A DNA stretch of 64,000 nt from Chionis minor (Eukaryota; Chordata; Aves; Charadriiformes; Chionididae): contig VZSF01000898.1 in the NCBI GenBank assembly GCA_013398295.1, positions 186,001 through 250,000 on the forward strand, given 5' to 3'. The notes beneath the pieces are model-generated. The model saw nothing but the letters and a program-made list of their open reading frames with translations, searched no databases and was not told the DNA's origin. Position 1 is the first letter of the stretch, and each line of letters opens with the position of its first letter. Of this stretch, positions 1 through 28,000 are shown one piece after another. The position numbers and the translations under genes were made by a program.

Positions 1-397
1 TATTTATAGATACCTGTGCAGTCTTTCTAAAGTACATTAGAATGTTTCTACTCTTCCCTTATTTTGTAACCTGTCTGTAACAGAAACTCCATCTGTCTCT
101 GTCTAACTAAATGAGTTTAGACAGAAACCAGCTTCTCAGTCTTTCTAAGATAAGGTGATTTCCACATATACTTAGTATGACTAGAGACTCCTTGTTTGCA
201 ACATCTCACAGGAATTATTCAAACATTCCCTTTATACAGTTTTAGCGTCACAGGAGTTCTGACCAAGAAACCATAACAGAAGAACTGTAATATAACAAGA
301 ACACGATGCCTTAAAAGTACTTTAAACATACGGCCATTATGCTGACCTGTGCATTATCATTATATTGCATGTTGACAGCTGGGTTTTCTTCCTGCAG
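1..397. other. Intron sequence upstream of SRCR exon A
   Basis: AT-rich sequence with no open coding segment or recognisable repeat. It ends in the polypyrimidine tract and CAG acceptor of exon A. It is presumably the intron separating exon A from an SRCR exon left of the window. Confidence 0.6.
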
Positions 398-16138
<15,741 letters not shown>

Positions 16139-19100
16139 TAGGCACTGCTGAGCTGTACTGACCACTTTTGGAAATACACCTCTGTTCATAAAATTCTAAT
16201 TGGGTACTAGTAGAAACAGAACAACCTGCATGTAGGATTAGTTTACCAATGTTTGGTTTATTTTCAACATGATTGTTAAGAAAATCTTTCTAATTTCCCT
16301 TATAGTTTCTTATTGCCAAGACTGTGTGGGCACTTTTGCTTTTTATTTATAAATATTTTCATTGGGATTTTTTTTTCTACCGAGTTAATTTTTCAACTTA
16401 TGATATCTTCTTATTAGAAACTCTTCTCAAATTTATGCTTCTCCTCCTAGGTACACAGGGCAGCTTTCTGGAGATTATTAGGAAAGGAGGCTGAACTGCA
16501 AGAAAATAATCAAAGTTCTGTTTCATCTTTTGGATATTCTTGCTTGTCACACAGAATGTGAGGATTAGGATGAATTTTTCTACATAGTGCTTTGTGAGAT
16601 GAGAAACTCAGAAAGAGGTTATTGTCCTCTACTTTAGATGCAGGTCTGTCATTTGAATTATGTACAAGTGAATCACGCATTTGATTGGAGGGCAAAGCTA
16701 CTCTTCTCTTTTCTCCCTCTATACCATCACAACTTGTCTCCCACAGTCATACCAATACCAGTCATACCAGTAAGAGAAAGTTTAATTTCTTTCCACAAAT
16801 GGCAAGTGGTGGTGATACATATAGCTGTCTGTCATATAATTTCTTTTAATTGTATGAAGGAAGACTGAAAAAGTGAGCAATTTGATGGAATAGAAGGTAT
16901 TGTTGTCTTGGTACCTAATGAAATGTCATTCAGGTCTTGAAACAAAAAGCCTGCCTTGCATTATGTTATCTCTCTTGGCCTCCGTTTATCCCTCAACATC
17001 TGAGCCCTACCCTTCTAGTAGGCACTCCGTCTCACCCACGAAAGCTGCTAATTTATTCAAGAATGTGAAGGAATTTTTTTATGAACCTTGTTCAGATTAA
17101 CTAAGTATCTCAAAAGAAAAAGGTCTGAAACTTCAACATGTGATTTTTTGGATCAAATGATAAACGTAGTGGAAACGCAGGCTGTTGATAATTTGCCTAG
17201 AGCATACCAGTGTAATGATATGTCTAGAAGAAATACCTGTGAGAGTCACCATAATCTAGATGAGACTCTCATTCTACATAAAACCAACAGTTGTTCTAGC
17301 TATCATGATACATAAAGAAATGTAAGTTTGTCCCAAACAGCTGAGAAGACAGACTGACAAGCAAATCCCTTCCCAAACAATCTCACTAACCTCATTAGCT
17401 TAGCATCAGAACACCCTACAATCCTCTGCCAAGGACTGAGGCAGAAGAGGTTGCACTGAGATGAACCAAATACTTCTTTGTATTCTGTGAGTATCCTGGC
17501 AAATCTACATTTCCCTGGATGTCTCCCTCTCAGCACTGAATGGAGCTTCCTGTGGAATATAGTGAGACCTCAGGAGTACTCCGTACTGTTATGATTCTAT
17601 GATGCATAGGATGTTTCTATCTGTGCTTGTCCTTTCCAAGCTATCCTGGAAGTAGTGAGGAGGAAATTCAAAAGGGAAGACAAGTCTGGCAAAGACAAGG
17701 CACTTCCTTAAAAGAGATCCAAAGAGAAAGCAACTACCTTGACATCTAGCTCCAAACAAGAGTGATTCTTGAGTATTCTTCCCTGGTTAAACCTAGAATC
17801 ACAAGAGGACAGAAAGCCATTGCAGCAGCCAAGTCTTTAAGAATCTTGCTGATTGCCTCTCCAGCAGCAACAGCAAGACCTGACAGGTATGCTACAGGCA
17901 TGCTGTGAGACACAGAAGGAGGGAAACACATATATCCATGTAACTTAGCTGCATCACACTATCTGCTTTTCCTGACTCACTAATAGAAAAACTAGGAAAG
18001 TGGAAATAGACAGTGTTTGCAAGGAATAGGAAAAGGCAGGAGAAACTGACAGCAGCAACCAATTCTATGCCAGAAATAGGTGTAGCAGACTATTTATCCC
18101 TGTCAGCATTATCTATACAGGACAGGACTTCCCCTCCCTGGATGCATCAGTCTTGGCTCCAGTGATCAGGAAGGAGGAATCTCCTGGACCTCAAAAATGG
18201 CAACAACTGATGTCATTGACATGATATATTTGAGCTGGATACTACCCAGGTGATTGTATATAAGTGTATATAATCCTCAATGTGGCAACTGGACTGATCT
18301 TGGAAATGTCCCCACCGTGCTAGAAATTGTAACCAAACTTCTGTAGCATTACGGGTGCAGCTGAATGGGATCGGCCCAAGAAAACTTTTAGGATAATTTG
18401 AGTAATCAGATTGAAAGCATATTAACAGAACACAAGAATAATAAAAGATGTAAAGTGGCTTAGCTGTGGGATCTATCAAGAAAAATTTCTACTCTGAGGG
18501 ATGAAAACAGATGCTTACAGAAGCATGTATAAGGCATCCTATAAGTAACAGATCACTTCAAATTATTTTGAGCAGGATAAAAACCAAGAGAATCAGACTA
18601 AGGCTGAGCTCGTTACAAATCCATCTTTAAAAATGTGAAAACCACAGGTACTAAAGGAAAATACACAATTGCAAATGTATAGCTGCAATTTACAGAGTAA
18701 CACTCTTGAGTATTGCATACAAATTTCAACCGCACCTGATTTTACTCAGTTTGATCCCTCTAATACTCCCATATCTATTTTTCATTATACTGCCTTTACT
18801 GTTTCTCTGAAACAACACAATTTCATAAACAATGTAAATAATGTACCTAGTGGAAATACAAATTTCTTATAGCTCCTGTCATTAGATAAACACCTACACA
18901 ACCTGCCAGGAAGCAAGAAATGGCTGGGCAGGACAACCCACGGTCAGGCAGGCCTGTATTTCTGAGGACGCTTGGATAAAGATCCTGATCCAAGGGAAGT
19001 TCCTAAGGAGCTTGGACCTGCCCAGGGAACATTAAAGATTTTCCCCTTGAAGAACAACAGAAATATGGACACACAGGATGGGTCAGCTTACAGTTTATGT

Positions 19101-19370
19101 GTCACACTGCATGACATCCCACCCATCATCATTCCTCCCTTCCTGATAATTTAAGTGCTAAAAATAACAGCACTCAAAAGGGGTCACAGTGAGGCAAGAG
19201 GGTTGAAATAGCATTCAGAGACCAGAACCACCCAACCCTAGAGTGCTAAACACACAAGGTTCATTCACTAGAGCAGAAGAAACTATGTTCTAACTCATAT
19301 TAAGCTTACTCTAAATTAACTACTGGACCACCACAGACCAAGATGAGATACTGTGGAGTCATGGACTGAA
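16139..19370. other. Intergenic DNA downstream of the SRCR gene
   Basis: No exon series, RNA gene or intact transposon was recognised. Two adjacent open frames at 16900-17315 have no recognisable motif and no convincing splice context. A 13-bp TTATGATTCTATG near 17588 could be the last trace of a CR1 tail. Confidence 0.4.
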
Positions 19371-20475
19371 GAACAGAGATACTGAGGTCAATTAGTTGGA
19401 AATGAGGCATCCCCCTCTGATCTTGTTATCCCCCCTTATGCTGTTATGTATACAGAACCACAAAGATGACTGAGAAATTGTGAGACACAATAAGACTAAG
19501 AAATTATGAGACTCAACCACTAGTTGATGGGCCATCAAGAATATACAGGAACAGCTTTGAAGAAAGTTGACTTGGACTTTGATGAGAAGGGGGAAACAAG
19601 AACATGAGTATTACGGAAATTTGAGGGGCCTAGGGAACTATGCAAAACTTAACAGGGAATGTTTAGGGAAAAAGAGAAAGGTAAGGAAAAATCAGAATCC
19701 GGGAGGAATGAAGTAGGGGGAACAGAGGGGAACCCATTTGTGTATAAGTAGCTGCTGGTCAGAACACTTGTCTGAGTGAGCCCTGTGCCTGATCACAGTC
19801 TATCCTATCTTACTAATATTTATTAGATATATTTCTGTTTAATTTCACCCTCTACCCCATGTGAGACTGTTCAAAGGTCTAGGTGACAGCAACTGGAGAG
19901 ACCAGACTGACTGAATCAAGTGCCAGCAACTCAGGTTAGATCATGGGTGATCATGGCCCATGTCTTTGTGGTGCCAGCAACCAAGTTTGTAGTGGGTCTC
20001 AGCATCAGCAACAGAAGGCACTATTGGTCATAGGGCACATGTACCTGGGATGCCAGAACTGGAAGGGCCTGTCCATTTATATTTTCCCCTAACCTGATGT
20101 GCATGGGTGCATACGTGTAATTTGCTAGAAATCTTCTGGTAGGGATGGGGTGAATCTGGTAGCTTGACAGAAGCAAAGTTAACACAGCTCTGTGACCCTG
20201 GGAAGTGAGACTGAGAATGTATTCCCAGTAGGCACAGACACAAATACAGATAAACACAGTCAGACACACTTAGCACTCGCACAAGGAAAAGAGAATCAAC
20301 ATCTCCTGCTCTGGCTGATCTGGATGAAGATCTGCTAAGTACAATGTGGATTCTACTCTGTAGCTGGGCTAAGACAGTCTACCAAGTAGCCGGCTACCAG
20401 ATCCCAGACTCTCCAGTTGCTGGCAACTGGGTCATAGAAGCCCCTGAGGCCACAGTCTCACTCCAGTTGCTGTTA

Positions 20476-20513
20476 CAGATCCAGATCCAGATCCAGATCC
20501 AGATCCAGATCCA
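20476..20513 (+). repeat. Hexanucleotide tandem array (CAGATC)n
   Basis: About six perfect copies of CAGATC are followed directly by a CACATA/CA-rich tract up to about 20535. It is a short microsatellite with no sign of function. Confidence 0.92.
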
Positions 20514-20684
20514 GACACATACACATACACACACTTACAACTTTCCAAGAGTTGACTGGGTCTCCCTTGGTTCCCCCTGGTAGCCAACTCCTCCTATGCT
20601 TTTGCCCTTTGAGACATATAGGCATGTGCACACAGAGCTTAAGGGGACTACCCTGGTCCCTGTGGTAGTCAAATCATGTTTACA

Positions 20685-20860
20685 TATGACCGGCCCTTTT
20701 TATCCCCTTATACCTCTATTCTCTCATGCTTGTTCCTCCCCAAATCACCCTGATTCACTCCTTTTCCTGTCTTTGGTTCCTCCCATGAACACCCCACAAA
20801 TCTACTGTAAACCCAAACCAATCTTCCCTGCATCCCAGGCCCTTTTGCAGCATCTTCCCT
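20685..20860 (+). repeat. Unclassified interspersed repeat, copy 2
   Basis: It is the partner of 15360-15560. It begins CCGGCCCTTTTTATCCCCTT and shares TCTCATG...TTCCTCCCCAAA and the TTCCCTGCATC end. It is followed by an A11 run at 20881-20891. Confidence 0.55.
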
Positions 20861-21560
20861 TGTCCTGTCCTCCGCTCTGCAAAAAAAAAAACCCACCAGT
20901 CCTGCTCCTGCTGACTTGACAGGTTTTATTCCTAGGGATAAACCCCATCAGGGCTGATGTCTGTCCTGGTACAGCCCTGGGAGGAGTCCTCTCCAAGAAG
21001 TGGAATTTGGGTTCTCACATGCCCTGAGTGCCTCTGGGCTCACAGGGACGGGCCTGTGACATGCTCCTGTGATAGGCCTGGAAGCAGCCAGGGCACATTA
21101 TTACTTGTGGTCCGCTACCCACTATTGTGCAGATTCGTCTTTTTACCAGATAACCTAACAACTTCAAGCTGTACTACCTGGTTTGTAGGAGGAACACCTG
21201 GAAAGACTTATATCTGAGCTGGAGCAACTAAGGGAGCTTAGAGTGCAGTCCATGGGCAAAGTTGAGAGCCTTTGCTGATAATCAAGGGATCCGTGAGTGC
21301 GAGAGTGCTTGTGAGACAAGTGTGTAAGTGCATGCCTCTGTTTGCCAGTGAGTATTGAGCTGGACTAGCTGGTAAGTAGAAGACCCAAGGACAAGAGGGC
21401 AAAGGCATGGGCAGGGCATGCATATTAGAGGCTGAGGGTCCACGCTGATATTCAAGGGCTCTGCCAATGTGCACATGCTTGTGAATCTAGAGGGTGAAGG
21501 GGTGTTTTTCCACCAGTGAAATTAACCCTGATCAGCCAGAGAGCAACAGGACTGGACTAT

Positions 21561-23860
21561 CTGTACTTGTATTTTTTTGAGTGCTGGTAGTAGTATATGT
21601 GCGTGTTGTTACAGGCAGCACTCTGCCTGTTGCAGTCTGTATAGCTGGCCCTGCTAGCATCCTCTGTGTGTATGTGTGCGTGTGTGCATGGGCGCGTGCA
21701 TTCATGTCTATCTGTGACACACACTCAGCCTCGCTGCTGGCTGAACCTGCAAACAGGAAAGCTTTATCAAAGCTGATGTATTCTCATGCATATGACTTAC
21801 TTTGCAAACCACTTTTTAAAGAATTTGCCTTCTTTAGAGAAGGTAAGAGTTTACTAATAAAGGAGAAATCCTTTGTGATCTTAAATTACACTTTTCAATG
21901 ATTTTTAACAGGACAATCACTAGCCCTATCACCTACATGTAAAGACAGCGGTCTTGACTCTACCTGGCTTTACGGCAAGGTTCCTCAGTGTTATCACACA
22001 ACAAGTAATAAATCAGGACAAATAAGAGTCGGTTTTGCTTCCTTATTTCTGTCTGCACTTAATTTCTTTACCTTACTATAAGTGTTGCCAGAGGTAATGT
22101 ACAGATGGACAGAACTAAATAATACGTGGTATGGGTAATCTTAAATAAGTCAAACACCTGTAATACAAAGAGGAACAACTTGTGCTCCACTCAAAAGTAG
22201 TCAACCTGATTCTCTCAGCCACTCTGTCCCTCTTCCTATAAATACATATAATATGTAATATAAGCAGTAATTCTGAGCCAGTTTGGCTTCTCAAAGGGAA
22301 AACTTGAACCTCTTGATTGTTTACAGTGTCAGTAAATGAAGAATTGAATAGAAAGTCAGGTGGATGAAATTCCTAGAAGCCTCAAAATCATTTAGAAAAC
22401 ATCTATTGATTATAGCTGTTAATAATGGTAGACCATCCTTACAATGTTATTTCAGAATTACATGTGAAACAGTGCTTTTTCTTTCCAAAGGTAGATCTAT
22501 CAATCAATATAGTTTCATAGATTAAACATGTTAAAGACAAACAGTTCTAGTATAATGAACATCTTATTTTTCTGAGACATAGACGTTTGTAAGCAACCAT
22601 AGTTCTATGCTGGAAACTATCATCTCTACATTTAAAATCTATTGTCTAAAGTTAGACACATTCATGTTTTAGCTTCTGAAGAGAAACAGGCCCATTTGCA
22701 GAGCCTTTGAGTGCTTGGAAACCTATGAAACCCAGTGGGAGATGCCTATCCAAGAGCTGAATTTAGCCTAGCATATTTAACATTGTTCATTGATATAACA
22801 GATGAAGTAAAGACTGAAGAGCTAGGTCTGTAGATGGTACCTCAGTTACTCAAAGGAGGAAGAAGGTGGTAGGGAAGCATACTGCACTTCCAGATCAGGC
22901 AGCATGAAAGACTGAAATTCACTTCTCTAAGACCAGATTGTGATTGTCTCTGAGCCTGAGGAGTCATCTCATTGTCCCAAAGCGGGGTGGTTTACCTGGT
23001 GTGCAAGATGCCACATTATACACACGGAGTAGAGGTACTTACTTAAATCATTTCTGCACAGATATGGGTACTAGGTGGTAATCCACAAAGCTAGCACACC
23101 AGCCTACAAACTCTTTTGAATATTTATATGGTTCAAAACACAGAAATACACATCTTTAATTATACTTATGGGTTAGTACCTTATCTAAACAATTTCTATT
23201 GGTTAGTCTCTTGCTTCCGTTTAAAGCTACAATATCTTTTAACTAGGGGGGTAGTTCTGTTCAGTCTCTAATTGGGTCGCTGGTCGTGATCTCCCACTGC
23301 TGCTTTTACCTTTCCCCCATTTACTGCAAATCTTTGTTGACTTTTCTGCTTCTTACAGCAGCTGTTCAGTTTTCAGCCAGTTTCGGCACCTTTTGCAGTT
23401 CCCTTGTTATCAGCCTTCTTTTCTTCTTTAAGGGTATATTCCATTAGCAAGGCATGTATTGTTTATACAAAGTGTCCTGTTTCACAAGGGCTTGTAACCT
23501 TTTTACAGCTTTTTTGCTCTTGCTTAGTGAGAAATTCTACCTTCTAAAATACATTCTACCTTCTAAAAGTGCATTCTACCTTTTTAAAATACATCAACCT
23601 GAGGAAAGAGACAATGGAATTAGCTTGGGCTGTGTGCTTTTGGAAGAGCTGACTTTGTGCTGTTGCTCATGTACACAAGCAAAATAGTAAAATTAACATG
23701 CTGAGTATATGAAAAAGGAGATGGTGCGTCCTGGTTTGTTGTGTCCCAAACCATGACGTGGTGGCAAAATATGTTAATTCCCATGTGCTTCAATAGGATA
23801 TTGGGATATACTTGACAAGACTTTTAAAGATCGTGAAAGGAGACAGAAAAGAGACGTACA
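21561..23860. other. Intergenic DNA, nothing recognised
   Basis: It contains a GT-rich simple tract near 21666-21700 (GTGTGTATGTGTGCGTGTGT) and otherwise AT-rich unique-looking sequence. A threefold CATTCTACCTT-type repetition lies near 23533-23585. No gene is supported. Confidence 0.45.
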
Positions 23861-23869
23861 GATTGACTG

Positions 23870-24400
23870 GTGTGATAGAAAACTGCAAAGTTTACAATTT
23901 ATTAAGCAAATAGAGGCAAGCAAACAGTGCTGGGTGCGCGGGGAGCCTCTGCTCTACCAACACGCACACTGTACAGTTTCTGGTTTTGGTTTATATTCCT
24001 TCTTATTAATACATATTCATAACTACTCCCGAGAAAAGGTGGGTCTTTGCAAATGAGAGGCGTAGCTTCGTCAGCATATGCCCTTTTCACCTCCTGGGGT
24101 CTTCTTTACTCCCTTCTGGTGGTCGGTGGATGAAGTCAGTAGTCTTCCTCAGCTTATCCTTTGGATGACCCTAAACTCTACACATGCGCTTTACAGGCTT
24201 CCCTTGCTTAACAGTGTACGATTAGCAACAAAACCAGTTTTGGCGGGAACTATATACACACCTTCCTACCTCCCCCCAGCCTGTGGCTGTACAAGGAAGG
24301 GACAGGATGGTTAAAGATTACGTGCACAAAAGGGTGACACTTTACCATATGGCCCCAGCATTGTTCCATGACACGAATCAGGTGAACACATTTCACACTG
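23870..24400 (-). mobile_element. Candidate LTR on the minus strand upstream of GSTK1
   Basis: Read on the minus strand, the sequence has a TATATA element (complement of 24248-24256) and, about 350 bp further, an AATAAATTG polyadenylation-type motif. It ends near TTTTCTATCACA. The composition and the GCGCACCCAGCACTG stretch resemble avian ERV LTRs that I remember, but the borders are uncertain. Confidence 0.45.
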
Positions 24401-24689
24401 GTGTGTATAACGTAACACAAAAAAAAAAAATAGAAAAAAGGAAAAATACGGATCTGTGCTTTAGATTGTAGTGTAAGAAAATTCTTTAAAACGTCACTTA
24501 GAAAGAATGGTTTATAACTATGAATTTTCTAGCTAGCAAGAATTCCAATTTGCTACCCCAACTGATTAGTTTTCGTGGGAGAATGTTTTGGGTTTTGGTT
24601 TGTTTTTTTTTTTAATTTTACACCCCCTCCGCAGGCTCCGTCAGGGAAGCCATGCTCACGAGAAAATATGCTGCCCTGCTCGGCTGAGT

Positions 24690-25053
24690 CAGATCCCGGC
24701 TTCCTCCTTGGGAGTATCCTCTCCTCCTGCCTCGCCACAGAGGAGGGCACAGGCTCCCCGATGGCTCCCGCCCCCACCCCTCCTCCTCCTCCTTCTTCTC
24801 TCAAGCCGGGCTTCAACGGAGAGACGGGAAAGGGCACCTCACAGCTGAGGCCAGGACCCGGCCCCGCTGGGGCGGGCAGCGGCACATGGAAAGACAAAAG
24901 GACCCCGACCAGCGGAACGGCGACCCCGGCCCGCGGGACCAAACGCGCACCCCGCCTCCGCCACCGCCCGCGGCCCGCCCCGGGGAGGGGCCGCTGCCGC
25001 TGGGGCGCGCTGGGTAGCGGCGGCGGGACTGGACGGGACGGGGCGGGACTGAC
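24690..25053 (+). promoter_or_regulatory. GSTK1: CpG-rich promoter and 5' UTR of GSTK1
   Basis: GC content and CpG density rise sharply from about 24690 and remain high to about 25320, covering exon 1 and the start of intron 1. GC boxes are seen at 24975-24990 (GGGGAGGGGCC) and immediately before the start codon at 25036-25048 (GGGACGGGGCGGG). There is no TATA box, as expected for a housekeeping CpG-island promoter. The exact transcription start cannot be placed. Confidence 0.75.
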
Positions 25054-28000
25054 ATGGCACGGACACTCGTGGAGCTCTTTTACGATGTGGTGTCCCCTTA
25101 CTCCTGGCTGGGGTTTGAGGTGAGAGGGAGGGGAGCGAGAGGGCGGAGGCCGTTCCCGGAGCGTCCCGCCGCTCTCCTGCGGCGGCCCGTGGCGGCTGCG
25201 GGCGCCGGGCTAGGCCCGGGCGGTCGCTCCGCGGCGGCCTCTCCTTCATTAGCCGGCTGAAGGGCAGCTCGTCCGTCCCGCTCGCGGCGCCTTCCCGCCC
25301 TGCTGCAGGCAGCGCCCTCCCCACCTGGAGTTTGGGTGTTATTTTTATCTCGCTTGTGAGGGGTATTTCTGTTTCTTCACGGCGTATTGAAAAACAGGGA
25401 CACAAAGGAAGCATGTCTCGGCCAGATGGCAGCCGTGGCCTGTGCTCGTTTGGGAGTTATTGCTGAACGTCCTGTTTTAGGGATAGTTTTGAAGTTGAAC
25501 AAGTGTGAGTGTCCACTCATGAGTTTGATCTTTTCCTTTTTTACTGCCGCTTAGACTTGCCATAATATAAATGCAGTCCTTTTGGTTTTTGTGAGGTCAG
25601 AGGTCTCTGGCAGCCTGCAGAAAAGGATTTTATCCCTAGCACTAATACAATAGAAAAGGATTTATCTGCAGCGTCTATTACATGCCTTAGCTTATTTTCT
25701 AGCTGCACGCAGCTCTGTAGACATCTCTTATGACTGTTAATCAGTTACTACATTTTTATGTTGCAGGTGCTGTGCCGGTACCAGCACATCTGGAATATTG
25801 ATCTGCGCTTTCGTCCAGCTTTCCTTGGTGGCATAATGCAAGCAACTGGTAGGCAATACAGGGAGATCAGCTCTGTAGGGAAATACCTTCACTAGTAAGA
25901 CACTAGTGGGCAAGTTCTTAGTGACTGCGGAGCCCACAAAGCCATCTTTAAACTAGGTTTTGACACCAGTAACAAATTAACTCTAAGACTGTGGAGCTCA
26001 CTAGTGACTGAGAAGTCAGCCACAAGGAATTACACACAGCACATTCTGTGCCAAAGTTCATCAGTTCTAAAACGGGATAATAATAATCTCATATGGAATG
26101 TTTTCCTGAAAGTTTTCTGTTGAGTTCAAACCAGTATTAATTTGTGGAACAGTTGCAATTTGTAATATGCATAAAAGAGTGAAGTATGCCACAAAACAGA
26201 ACTTGTGGCGTTATTAGAACAAGTTAATCACTGAGACTTATTAATTCATAAATTATGAAACTGACACATCTCTACCTTTGTTTACCTACGCATTAGTAGT
26301 TGTTTAGCTTAAAAGTAATCTGTCTGAATCAATATAAACCCCTGCTAGGACATTTGTACCTTGGTTTAAAACTTACTCTGCTAACTTAAAAGAGTTGTTC
26401 TGTGCAAAATCAAAATAACTCATGTTTAAATCCTAGCATTATCTTTGGAAAAGCTGTGTGTTTCAGTAAGCCAGTATGAAATTACACTCTTCCTTAGGCA
26501 CATGTATGGATGAGGTCTAATTTGTCCAGTTTTATCCAGTGTTATTATAATACAGCTGAAAATCTCAACAACTTTTTCTGAAAGGTAACAAGCCCCCAGC
26601 AATGTTGCCAAAGCGTGCAGAATACATGCTGAAGGATTTAAAAAGGATGGCAAAATACTACCAAGTGCCTGTACAAATTTCAGAAAGTGACTTCCAACGC
26701 ATCTTTGGTACAAGTAAGAGACTTCACTTAGCTCGTATCTTTGAACTCTAGCACTTCTGGTTCAAGTTCTGCGTAACAGTAAAGGTGAAGATGAATTCCC
26801 TGTCCACAGCCTCTTGCTGTATGTTTGAGCAATATGAAATACGTCCATATTTAACCATAAAAGGAACATCTGGAGAAACATGCTTGTGAATGATACGAGC
26901 ATGGAAGATACTGTGAATCAACATAAGCTGTACTGTTTGGGGACTGCTACATCAGATCATACTGTTCGTAGGTAGCACTTGTGCAGACTGTATCTGTTCC
27001 TGATACTGTGCCTTGTTTCAGTATATTTCTCTTGTCTCCTCACTAATCCCAGGCAGTCTTGGGGCCATGCGCTTTATCACAGCCATTGATATGACACAAC
27101 CACAATACTTGGAACCCTTATCTAGGGAGTTCTGGATACGTTTTTGGTCACAGGTCAGTATTTTATGAAGCCAACTTCTTGATCCTTTCTCTGTCAACTT
27201 TCCTGCCCTGCTTTGTTCAAATGTGGAATTAGAGCAAGAGAAGGGAAATGTCTTTTAATGAAATGCCATAGCAGAAGACTTCAGGTCATAGTGGTTCAGG
27301 AGCCATTACAAGAAAAAGAAGTAGCTTATAGTCAGCTTAATTTGCCTTCCTTTAGGTAAGTATGATAAGTCCTATGGGCTGAGTGGATCAGTAGTTCATA
27401 TCAGAAATCACTTAATACATTTCCAGATTAGGTGACTTAAAACTTTTTCTGAGGAAATTTCTCTAGCAACTAGTATTGTTTTTATTTCTATTTTCTTAGA
27501 AAACTTGCTTTCAAGTCCAGAGCTGAGCTTTCATTCTCAAGTACTGAACTACTTATTTTATTCTTTTACCAGCGTGAAGATATCAGTCAGCCGGAGAATA
27601 TATTGGCTGTAAGTGTCTCCTTTTTGTTGGTTATAATTATCTGTGTTTCTGATACAGATTCTTACTGGTGGCTTGGATCAGTAATAGCCAGTAATAAATA
27701 GTAATTTAAATGATCACTTAAAGTTTTGAAAAATTTCATGTAGAAAAAAGTGGATTTAATTTTCCTAGCAGCTTTGTTAGGAATTATGTTTCTGGGGGTT
27801 TTTTTTGGTTATGCTTTGAATGACACTCAGAACCAGAAACTCCTTTTTTCTTAATTCATATGGCAAGATACCCAGGGTGGATAATGAATTATCTGTTAAT
27901 ACTGTTTTATTAACAGTAGTGAAAGTATGAACAGTGTCTCCAGAATGCATTGAAGTTTAGTTGCTATATGAAATCTTCTGGTAAAATGCAACACTTCGGA

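Larger units (their letters stand above)
19380..21560 (+). repeat. Probable ERV/LTR-derived composite region
   Basis: The region has features of decayed LTR material: a TGTGTATAAGTAGCTG TATA-like site near 19739, then a GAACACTTGTCTGAGTGAGC start-like region, then T-rich sequence and a CACCCTCTACCCCATGTGAG stretch. Several CCAGCAAC-type short repeats occur near 19920-19985. It also contains the hexanucleotide array and copy 2 of the unclassified repeat. No viral peptide is recognisable, so the assignment is weak. Confidence 0.4.

Noticed and set aside
16900..17315. Two neighbouring open frames of 66 and 75 codons that could be a small gene
   Set aside because: No recognisable motif, no convincing splice sites or promoter, and normal length for chance frames in AT-rich DNA.
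24553..25414. Long open frames in several directions across the GSTK1 promoter
   Set aside because: High GC content lowers stop codon frequency; they are shadows in the CpG island with no conserved motif.
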